Below are positions 1 to 5,103 of a DNA stretch of 5,103 nucleotides, piece after piece. The stretch is from positions 882-5,984 of the forward strand of contig DFGF01000119.1 of the NCBI GenBank assembly GCA_002371715.1, in the 5' to 3' direction. This DNA comes from Prevotella sp. UBA3757 (lineage in GTDB: Bacteria; Bacteroidota; Bacteroidia; Bacteroidales; Bacteroidaceae). Both the position numbers and the translations under genes were made by a program. The notes beneath the pieces are model-generated. The model made no database searches and had not been told where the DNA came from. It worked only from the letters and a program-made list of their open reading frames with translations. Each line of letters opens with the position of its first letter. Position 1 is the stretch's first letter.

Positions 1-359
1 TCAGGATATTCTGTCTCGGCACCAGGCAGGAAACCGATGCACAAGGCTCCGATGGTAGCTACCGACATGAGGAAATGTTCGTTGAGCATGTCGCCCTCCG
101 TAATGCCTTCCCATGCTTCGTGCAGTGTCTTGTGACCTATCAGCAGATAAGGTACAAGATAAACCAGCAGCAGACTGAATGTAGACAGCTGGAGGTTGAA
201 GAGCACGCCGTGTTCGATGAGGACGGCGATGATGAGCAGGACGGCCGTTGCGGCAATAATCCACAGCTGGTCCTGGGGACTATGGGTATGCTGGTGGGCA
301 TGTTGGTGCTGATGCGAACAGTTGTCGCAATGTTGGTGGTGATCGTGTTGATGTGCCAT
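1..359 (-). CDS. Heavy-metal-translocating P-type ATPase, N-terminal fragment (gene runs off the left edge)
   Basis: Translating the minus strand from the ATG at 359-357 gives an open frame of 119 codons to the window edge, with no stop. Residues 1-28 are metal-ligand rich: 11 histidines between residues 3 and 26 plus a C-D-N-C pair at 11-14. A hydrophobic stretch at about 32-54 and another at about 59-76 look like the first two membrane helices of a P1B-type ATPase. The segment FLMSVATIGALCIGF followed by ETEYPE matches the start of the next helix pair in ZntA/CadA-type exporters. Such pumps use ATP to export Zn, Cd, Pb or Co across the inner membrane. The CPC metal site, DKTGT phosphorylation motif and ATP-binding domain would lie outside the window, so the metal is not determined. 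No full HMA domain precedes helix 1; the His-rich tail takes its place. No clear Shine-Dalgarno is visible. The family call is fairly firm; zntA versus cadA is not decided. Confidence 0.82.
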   Translation of the reverse strand, partial: MAHQHDHHQHCDNCSHQHQHAHQHTHSPQDQLWIIAATAVLLIIAVLIEHGVLFNLQLSTFSLLLVYLVPYLLIGHKTLHEAWEGITEGDMLNEHFLMSVATIGALCIGFLPGAETEYP

Positions 360-393
360 ATCTTTTATTTCCGTTTTATATTGTTTCACGGTG

Positions 394-401
394 CAAAGGT
401 A
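394..401 (-). promoter_or_regulatory. Bacteroidetes -7 box upstream of the metal ATPase
   Basis: The minus strand reads TACCTTTG here, an exact match to the Bacteroidetes sigma-factor -7 consensus TAnnTTTG. It ends 34 bp before the ATG at 359, which implies a leader of roughly 30 nt. The -33 partner is poorly placed: the minus-strand TTG at 418-416 leaves a 14-bp spacer and the TTTG at 430-427 leaves 25 bp, against the usual 17-23. Off-optimal spacing fits a regulated promoter. No transcription data are available. Confidence 0.6.
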
Positions 402-411
402 GGCAAAAGGT

Positions 412-430
412 TTTGCAACTCGGTTGCAAA
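412..430. promoter_or_regulatory. 19-bp palindromic operator candidate for the metal ATPase
   Basis: The plus strand reads TTTGCAACTCGGTTGCAAA: perfect 8-bp inverted arms (412-419 and 423-430) around a 3-bp centre. It lies 10 bp upstream of the -7 box of the metal ATPase and covers the region where the -33 element should be. Size and symmetry suit a dimeric metalloregulator such as a Fur-family (Fur, Zur, PerR) or ArsR-type protein. The gene downstream being a metal exporter supports this, but the regulator itself is not in the window and its identity is an inference. Confidence 0.6.
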
Positions 431-455
431 GTGCGTGGTGACAGTGCAGGAGGTG

Positions 456-1191
<736 letters not shown>

Positions 1192-1197
1192 GAACAT

Positions 1198-1674
1198 TCA
1201 ATCCTCTTCGGGTTCCTCGTCAACGTCCAGGCACTGGCGGATGACGTCGAACGTGAAACCACGGGCCATGGCAAAGCGCAACAGCTTCTGGTTCAGGGCG
1301 TAGTCGCTGTCGGCCTTGGTGGTCTTACGCTTTTGTTTCAGTAGTGGCTTCAGCACGCTGAGGTATTCCTCGTCGGGTACACTGCCGAGCACGCGCTGGC
1401 GGATGTCCTCGTCAATATGCTTCTGCCAGAGGGCCTGTTCCACCTTGCGACGCCCCCACTTGTTGTAGCGTATCTTGTCGTTGACAAAGGCCTGGGCGTA
1501 ACGTTCGTCGTCGACGTAACGCTCGCTGACCAGGCGTTGCATGACGCGGGACTGGGCGTCGTCAGGCAGTTCCCAGCGGCGCATCTTCTCCAGCATTTCG
1601 TGCTGGCAGTGCTCTGCCTGTGCGCATAGGGCGGCCAGCGTCAGATAGGCATCTTGTTCTGTTTTCTGTTTCAT
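1198..1674 (-). CDS. recX: RecX family regulatory protein
   Basis: This 158-residue, highly charged protein has the helical repeat pattern of RecX. RecX binds RecA filaments in the cytoplasm and modulates, usually inhibits, RecA strand exchange and coprotease activity. Recognisable blocks are LVSERYVDDERYAQAFVNDK at about 48-67, the family's most conserved stretch, then IRYNKWGRRKVEQALWQKHI at 68-87, and a C-terminal repeat LLRFAMARGFTFDVIRQCLD at 131-150. The acidic tail EEPEED ends the protein. The start ATG overlaps the prmC stop as ATGA, which implies translational coupling. recA is not adjacent. After the stop TGA (1200-1198) an ATG follows at once (1197-1195) in a frame that does not match comF. 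Length is typical. Confidence 0.88.
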   Translation of the reverse strand: MKQKTEQDAYLTLAALCAQAEHCQHEMLEKMRRWELPDDAQSRVMQRLVSERYVDDERYAQAFVNDKIRYNKWGRRKVEQALWQKHIDEDIRQRVLGSVPDEEYLSVLKPLLKQKRKTTKADSDYALNQKLLRFAMARGFTFDVIRQCLDVDEEPEED

Positions 1675-2501
1675 CGTCTTGCTCGTAACAATCGTTGCTT
1701 GCCGTAGGAGTCGGCCTTGATTTCGATGTCGTGGTACGACATCGTGCTGATCAGGTGGACCAGTTCGTCAGCAAAAAGGGGGTTGATTTCGAAATAGAGC
1801 CAGCCATTGGACTTCAGCGACTGAAGACCATACCGTGCTATGGCACGGTAGAACAGCAGCGGGTCGTCATCGGGTACGAAGAGTGCCTGGTGGGGTTCGT
1901 GCTCCAGCACGTTTCTCTCCATCGTCTCGCGTTCCTTATATATAATATAGGGCGGGTTACTGACGATGACGTCCCACCGGGCGTGGTCGGTTGGGGCGTG
2001 CAGGGCGTCGCGTTGTTCAAAAACGACGCTGGCATGATGCAGCGCGGCGTTCTGGCGGGCCACCGTCAGGGCCTCGGCAGAGATGTCCCACGCCGTGACC
2101 TGCGCGGCGGGCAATTCGGCAGCCAGCGTAATGGCAATACAGCCGGAGCCAGTGCCAATATCGAGTATAGTGGCCCTGTCAGCCATCAGCCATCTGCCCT
2201 CAGCCCTCAGCCATCTGCACAGCTCTTCCGTCTCAGGGCGGGGAATCAGCACGGCGGGGGTCACCCGGAAGCTCCGTCCGCAGAAGTCTGCACGGCCTAA
2301 GACGTATTGCACGGGCTCCTGACGCTCCAGGCGGAGGGCCAGTTGCTCCGTTTCGTCAGCGGGCACTTCGGCATCACGCCCCATGAGCAGGTCGGAAAAG
2401 CTAAGTCCGTAGCGCTCCTCAAACACTATGCGCGCTATGGCCTTGGCTTCGCCCTCGTCGTAGACTTGCGCCAGACGGCGCCACATTTGTTGGTAAGTCA
2501 T
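1671..2501 (-). CDS. prmC: Peptide chain release factor N5-glutamine methyltransferase (PrmC/HemK)
   Basis: This 276-residue protein methylates the glutamine of the GGQ motif in release factors RF1 and RF2 using S-adenosylmethionine, which improves translation termination. An N-terminal helical domain (about 1-75) contains QEPVQYVLGRADFCG. The linker VLIPRPETEEL follows at about 84-94. The SAM-binding Rossmann domain carries ILDIGTGSGCIAI (112-124), and the glutamine-binding motif is SNPPYI (181-186). Downstream YRAIARYGLQSLKSNGWLYFEIN is also typical. The ATG at 2501 lies about 24 bp after a good -7 box. It heads prmC-recX-comF. An oddity is residues about 95-109, where the sequence between the RPETEEL linker and the SAM loop is a doubled heptapeptide (RWLRAEG, RWLMADR) encoded by 7-nt tandem DNA repeats. 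The catalytic motifs are intact, so activity is expected. Confidence 0.95.
   Translation of the reverse strand: MTYQQMWRRLAQVYDEGEAKAIARIVFEERYGLSFSDLLMGRDAEVPADETEQLALRLERQEPVQYVLGRADFCGRSFRVTPAVLIPRPETEELCRWLRAEGRWLMADRATILDIGTGSGCIAITLAAELPAAQVTAWDISAEALTVARQNAALHHASVVFEQRDALHAPTDHARWDVIVSNPPYIIYKERETMERNVLEHEPHQALFVPDDDPLLFYRAIARYGLQSLKSNGWLYFEINPLFADELVHLISTMSYHDIEIKADSYGKQRLLRARR
2177..2218. repeat. Heptanucleotide tandem repeat (6 units) inside the prmC coding sequence
   Basis: Six heptamers in strict register on the plus strand: TGTCAGC, CATCAGC, CATCTGC, CCTCAGC, CCTCAGC, CATCTGC. The coding-strand consensus is GCTGAKG. Forty-two bases equal 14 codons, so the reading frame is kept. 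Three heptamers give seven codons, hence the doubled peptide RWLRAEG/RWLMADR. It sits in a variable surface linker of PrmC just before the SAM-binding loop. Confidence 0.88.
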
Positions 2502-2524
2502 GCCTTTTCACTGCTTTTATGTGG

Positions 2525-2555
2525 CAAAGGTACAAAAAAACTGAGAATACGACAA
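2525..2555 (-). promoter_or_regulatory. Promoter of the prmC-recX-comF cluster
   Basis: The minus strand carries TTG at 2555-2553, a 20-bp spacer, then TACCTTTG at 2532-2525. This matches the Bacteroidetes -33/-7 arrangement (TTG, 17-23 bp, TAnnTTTG). The box ends 23 bp before the prmC ATG, predicting a leader of about 17-20 nt. It shares the central 30 bp with the divergent ribD promoter. Confidence 0.75.
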
Positions 2556-2573
2556 CGATTCTCCCGTTTTTTT
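2534..2573. repeat. Imperfect inverted repeat at the centre of the prmC/ribD divergent promoter
   Basis: AAAAAAAC (2534-2541) pairs with GTTTTTTT (2566-2573), and GAGAAT (2543-2548) pairs with ATTCTC (2558-2563). Small bulges separate the two blocks and a 9-base centre lies at 2549-2557. The dyad centre (about 2553) coincides with the midpoint of the two opposing -7 boxes (about 2554), so the whole region is nearly symmetric. It could be a shared operator or DNA that bends or opens easily. It is not a terminator, since neither gene is expected to be transcribed through it. Confidence 0.75.
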
Positions 2574-2575
2574 CT

Positions 2576-2583
2576 TACCTTTG
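2576..2583 (+). promoter_or_regulatory. -7 box of ribD, placed for a leaderless transcript
   Basis: TACCTTTG matches TAnnTTTG exactly and ends only 5 bp before the ribD ATG at 2589. Transcription starts a few bases after this element in Bacteroidetes, so the mRNA should begin at or within about 3 nt of the start codon. No TTG is found 17-23 bp upstream (only GACAACG), so the -33 element is weak or absent. There is no room for a Shine-Dalgarno sequence or an FMN riboswitch. Confidence 0.7.
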
Positions 2584-2588
2584 CGGCT

Positions 2589-3509
2589 ATGAACAACGAT
2601 GAACGATACATGCAACGCTGCCTGCAACTGGCTGCGAACGGCATACAAGGTGCGCGGCCCAACCCGATGGTTGGTGCCGTCATAGTGGCTGAGGGACGAA
2701 TCATTGGCGAGGGCTACCACGTGCGCTGTGGTGAGGGACATGCCGAGGTGAACGCCTTTGCCAGCGTCAGTCCTGACGACGAGGAGCTGCTCAGTACGTC
2801 AACCATCTATGTGTCGTTGGAGCCCTGTTCGCACTACGGCAAGACGCCGCCATGTGCCGATCTTATCATCAATAAAGGTGTCTGTCGCGTCGTTGTCGGC
2901 ACCATCGACCCATTTGCTGAGGTGCAGGGTCGTGGCGTCCGCAAACTGCTCGAGGCTGGCATCGATGTGACGGTGGGCGTGCTCGAAGAGGAATGTCAGT
3001 GGTTGAACCGCCGCTTCTTCACCTATCATCGTGAACACCGCCCATACATCATACTGAAATGGGCTCAGACGGCCAACGGATTCATTGACGACCACGGGAA
3101 GTCACTGTGCATAAGCAGTGAGCAGACGCTGATGCTCTCCCACCAGGTGCGTGCCGAGGAGGATGCCATCCTCGTCGGACATACTACCGACGTGCGCGAA
3201 CATCCCCAACTGACCGTGCGCCATTGGCACGGCCCCGACCCCAAGCGCCTGGTGCTGACCCATGACCGCCCGCTTTCGCAGCTGATGGACGACCTCTATC
3301 AGCACCAGATTCAGTCGCTCATCGTAGAGGGGGGGCGTAAGACTCACGAATCGTTCATCCAGGCAGGTCTGTGGGACGAAATACGGGTAGAAACCAATCT
3401 GGCCTTGACCGTCGGCGATGGCACCCCTGCGCCCCAGTTGCCCGCCGACGTCAAGGTTCGTTCCCGCCAAGTTGTCGGCCAGAACGTCATCGTCAGCTAC
3501 TCGCACTGA
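2589..3509 (+). CDS. ribD: Bifunctional riboflavin biosynthesis protein RibD (pyrimidine deaminase/reductase), short reductase domain
   Basis: RibD deaminates 2,5-diamino-6-ribosylamino-4(3H)-pyrimidinone 5'-phosphate and then reduces the ribose with NADPH, two successive steps of riboflavin synthesis. Residues 1-146 form the deaminase: RPNPMVGAVIV (23-33), zinc ligand H51 with catalytic E53 in HAEVNAF, and the other ligands C80 and C89 in EPCSHYGKTPPC. The reductase follows with RPYIILKWAQTANGFID (151-167), VRAEEDAILVGHTT (187-200), PQLTVRHW and SLIVEGGRKTHESFIQAGLWDE (about 243-264). The ATG at 2589 was chosen because family homology starts there; the frame is open upstream only by chance. 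At 306 residues it is shorter than the usual 340-370. The gap lies where RLVLT runs almost directly into the helix QLMDDLYQHQ, losing about 40 residues normally present. Deaminase function looks secure; reductase function is uncertain. Confidence 0.93.
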   Translation: MNNDERYMQRCLQLAANGIQGARPNPMVGAVIVAEGRIIGEGYHVRCGEGHAEVNAFASVSPDDEELLSTSTIYVSLEPCSHYGKTPPCADLIINKGVCRVVVGTIDPFAEVQGRGVRKLLEAGIDVTVGVLEEECQWLNRRFFTYHREHRPYIILKWAQTANGFIDDHGKSLCISSEQTLMLSHQVRAEEDAILVGHTTDVREHPQLTVRHWHGPDPKRLVLTHDRPLSQLMDDLYQHQIQSLIVEGGRKTHESFIQAGLWDEIRVETNLALTVGDGTPAPQLPADVKVRSRQVVGQNVIVSYSH

Positions 3510-3533
3510 AGTCTTTCTGCTGTTGTTGCTGCT

Positions 3534-4004
3534 TCATTTCCTGCCGAAGTCGGCAGGGACCTCGCCCCATTTCTTGGTTTCCCACTTGATGATGGGGTTG
3601 CGCCACTGGTGGGTTTGCAGCCAGCGTTCGGCACGTGCAATAATCTGGTAGAGCGGCTCCGTCTGTGGGGTACGCTCTAACTTGGTCTTACACTGGCGCT
3701 TCTGGACCCAGAGGATGGCGTTGTAAGAGTCGCTGTAGATGGTCTTGTCGTGCAGACCCTGTTGCTGCATCAGCGCCAGGGCATGGACGATGGCCAGGAA
3801 TTCCCCGATGTTGTTGGTGCCTTTCATCGGACCGAAGTGGAAGACGCGGGCACCGGTAGTCAGGTCGATGGCCTGATACTCCATCGGCCCGGGATTGCCG
3901 CTGCACGCGGCATCGACGGCCCACGCGTCTGCCCTTACCTCAAGGGGCAGGGGCAGCACGGTGTCGTGACGATAGTCGGGAGGATTTAAATTATCAATTA
4001 TCAA
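3534..4004 (-). CDS. Ribonuclease HI family protein without a viroplasmin domain; start uncertain, no ATG
   Basis: RNase HI cleaves the RNA strand of RNA:DNA hybrids, for example R-loops and primers. All four acidic catalytic positions appear, numbered from 4004: D31 in VDAACSGNPGP, E68 in GTNNIGEFLAIVHAL, D92 in IYSDSYNAI and D152 in the terminal WGEVPADFGRK. Many Bacteroidetes versions carry an N-terminal viroplasmin-like domain; here it is absent and the upstream space is only 52 bp to argS. No ATG precedes the first catalytic Asp in this frame, and a stop lies two codons upstream of TTG 4004-4002. Possible starts are that TTG, an ATT two codons later, both inside the heptamer repeat, or GTG at 3956-3954 (residue 17, giving 140 aa). 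The next in-frame ATG, residue 41, would delete D31. It probably shares the argS transcript, since no -7 box is visible in the spacer. It converges on ribD across 24 bp with no clear terminator. Confidence 0.85.
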   Translation of the reverse strand: MIIDNLNPPDYRHDTVLPLPLEVRADAWAVDAACSGNPGPMEYQAIDLTTGARVFHFGPMKGTNNIGEFLAIVHALALMQQQGLHDKTIYSDSYNAILWVQKRQCKTKLERTPQTEPLYQIIARAERWLQTHQWRNPIIKWETKKWGEVPADFGRK

Positions 4005-4051
4005 TTGTCAATTTCCTATTTTCAATTATCTGGTTTCAATTATCAATTTGG
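3989..4051. repeat. Decayed heptanucleotide repeat (AATTATC, 9 units) spanning the argS-RNase H spacer
   Basis: Nine heptamers fall in one unbroken register. Units 1, 2, 6 and 8 are exact AATTATC, unit 3 is AATTGTC, and units 4, 5, 7 and 9 are degenerate (AATTTCC, TATTTTC, TGGTTTC, AATTTGG). The tract fills nearly all the gap after the argS stop and continues into the first codons of the RNase H frame, where the coding-strand unit (AATTGAT) supplies the candidate TTG start. The strong AT bias contrasts with the GC-rich genes on both sides. Confidence 0.88.
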
Positions 4052-4056
4052 ACGAC

Positions 4057-5103
4057 TTACATGCGTTCGGGGACCTCGATGCCGAGAAGTGCCATGCCGT
4101 TCTTCAGGATCTTGGCCACGTTGCGAGCCAGCACGAGGCGCACGGCTTTCTTCTGCTCGTCGGGCTCGTTGAGGATGCTGTAGTCGTGGTAGAACTGGTT
4201 GAAGACCTTGGTGAGCTCGTAGCAGTAGTTGGCAATGCCCGATGGACTGTAGTCCAGGCCGGCCTGCTCGACGGCAGCACCGTATTCCGATAGCTTCTGG
4301 ATGAGCTCGACCTCCTTGGCGCTGAGGGCGGTTGGGATAGTTAAACTAGTTAAGCTAGTTAAGCTAGTTGAACTAGTAGAACTAGTAAAACTAGTAGTAC
4401 TAGTCTGACTAGCCTGGTTAGCCAGGGCCTCGCTCTTCCGCAGTATGCTGCGGATGCGGGCGTAGGTGTACTGGATGAAGGGACCCGTATTGCCGTTGAA
4501 GTCGATGGACTCCTCGGGGTTGAACAGCATGTTCTTGCGGGCATCGACCTTGAGGATGAAGTACTTCAGGGCACCCATGCCTACGATGCGGGCTATCTCG
4601 CGGCGCTCCTCTTCGGTCATGTCGTCGAACTTGCCGAGTTCCATCGAAGTCTTGTAGGCATCTTCGACCATGAGATCCATCAGGTCGTCGGCATCGACGA
4701 CGGTACCCTCGCGGCTCTTCATCTTGCCGTTGGGCAGTTCCACCATGCCGTAGGAGAAATGTACCAGTTCCTTGCCCCACTTGAATCCGAGACGGTCCAG
4801 CAGGATGGAGAGCACCTGGAAGTGGTAGTTCTGCTCGTTGCCAACGACGTAGATCATCTTGTCGATGGGGTAGTCCTGGAAGCGCATCTCGGCGGTACCG
4901 ATGTCCTGAGTCATGTAGACCGAGGTGCCGTCGGAGCGCAGCAACAGCTTCTGATCCAGTCCTTCATTAGTGAGGTCGGCCCAGACGCTGCCGTCATCGT
5001 GACGCTCGAAGAGACCCTTGGCGAGGCCTTCCTCCACCTTGGCCTTGCCTTTCAGGTAGGTCTGGCTCTCGTAGTATATCTTGTCGAACGAGACGCCCAT
5101 CTT
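4057..5103 (-). CDS. argS: Arginyl-tRNA synthetase, C-terminal 348 residues (gene runs off the right edge)
   Basis: ArgS is the class I synthetase that attaches arginine to tRNA-Arg in the cytoplasm. The frame is open from the right edge to TAA at 4059-4057; N-terminal parts including the HIGH motif lie outside. Residues are numbered from the edge. LLRSDGTSVYMTQDIG (54-69), VVGNEQNYHFQ (86-96) and the KMSKS-equivalent GKMKSREGT (126-134) belong to the catalytic domain. NTGPFIQYTYARIRSILRK (205-223) starts the DALR anticodon-binding domain, which ends in the family-typical LLGIEVPERM. The visible part is probably near 60% of the protein. Residues about 229-257 are a low-complexity Thr/Ser-rich run with a repeated S-x-T pattern, encoded by 9-nt tandem repeats and lying in a variable loop after the first DALR helix. 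Codons in that run (ACT, AGT, TTA) differ sharply from the GC-rich usage elsewhere in the gene. Confidence 0.95.
   Translation of the reverse strand, partial: KMGVSFDKIYYESQTYLKGKAKVEEGLAKGLFERHDDGSVWADLTNEGLDQKLLLRSDGTSVYMTQDIGTAEMRFQDYPIDKMIYVVGNEQNYHFQVLSILLDRLGFKWGKELVHFSYGMVELPNGKMKSREGTVVDADDLMDLMVEDAYKTSMELGKFDDMTEEERREIARIVGMGALKYFILKVDARKNMLFNPEESIDFNGNTGPFIQYTYARIRSILRKSEALANQASQTSTTSFTSSTSSTSLTSLTSLTIPTALSAKEVELIQKLSEYGAAVEQAGLDYSPSGIANYCYELTKVFNQFYHDYSILNEPDEQKKAVRLVLARNVAKILKNGMALLGIEVPERM
4332..4421. repeat. Nonanucleotide tandem repeat (about 10 units, CTAG-bearing) in frame within argS
   Basis: Ten 9-base units follow in strict register. The consensus on the plus strand is TTAARCTAG, with exact copies at 4341-4349, 4350-4358 and 4359-4367, and decaying units on both sides (TTGGGATAG at the left end, CCTGGTTAG at the right end). 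Seven consecutive inner units (4341-4403) end in ACTAG or GCTAG, and TCTGACTAG follows. On the coding strand each unit gives three residues of the Thr-Ser-x type, so copy-number change keeps the argS frame. Confidence 0.95.

Noticed and set aside
2307..2588. Upstream extension of ribD by 94 codons
   Set aside because: It is antisense to prmC, crosses the divergent promoter, and has no RibD homology before the ATG at 2589.
3510..3533. Bidirectional terminator between ribD and the RNase H gene
   Set aside because: The 24-bp gap is CTG/TTG-rich and has no stem-loop that I can find. Termination may be elsewhere or factor-dependent.
3989..4056. Promoter for the RNase H gene in the AT-rich spacer
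   Set aside because: No TAnnTTTG is present on the minus strand. The AT richness is explained by the heptamer repeats.
4418..4780. Minus-strand open frame of 120 codons, Arg/His/Gly rich, inside argS
   Set aside because: It is an out-of-frame shadow of argS caused by its GC-rich codons, with no motif of its own.

Overview
The window reads as a chromosomal housekeeping segment from a member of the Bacteroidetes, most likely the order Bacteroidales and probably near Prevotella. Three promoter-like sites carry the phylum's -7 element TAnnTTTG, each in the form TACCTTTGC. Start codons mostly lack Shine-Dalgarno sequences. The protein sequences (ArgS with GKMKSREGT, PrmC with NPPYI, RNase H ending in ADFGRK) also look Bacteroidales. 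The genus is an inference; no rRNA or tRNA is present to settle it.

Layout from left to right: (1) the N-terminal 119 codons of a His-rich heavy-metal P-type ATPase on the minus strand, cut by the left edge, with a -7 box and a 19-bp palindrome upstream. (2) A minus-strand cluster transcribed prmC > recX > comF-like; prmC and recX overlap by ATGA, and recX and comF are separated by 49 bp made almost wholly of heptanucleotide repeats. (3) A compact, nearly symmetric divergent promoter of about 60 bp between prmC (minus) and ribD (plus). (4) ribD on the plus strand, apparently leaderless and with a shortened reductase domain. (5) A 24-bp convergent gap, then a minus-strand RNase HI gene without an ATG start. 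(6) The C-terminal 348 codons of argS on the minus strand, cut by the right edge.

The genes serve translation (ArgS; PrmC methylating release factors), recombination and RNA:DNA hybrid removal (RecX, RNase H), riboflavin synthesis (RibD), metal export (ATPase) and an orphan phosphoribosyltransferase of the ComF family. They do not form one pathway.

The least ordinary signal is short tandem repeats: four independent tracts in 5.1 kb. Two heptamer tracts fill the spacers in front of comF and the RNase H gene and reach into their start regions. A third heptamer tract lies in frame inside prmC. A tract of about ten CTAG-bearing nonamers lies in frame inside argS. All three heptamer families fit the degenerate form YTGAKRR on one strand or the other. 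I see no mobile element, CRISPR array, RNA gene or unknown multi-gene system here; the repeat family is the best candidate for something under-described.
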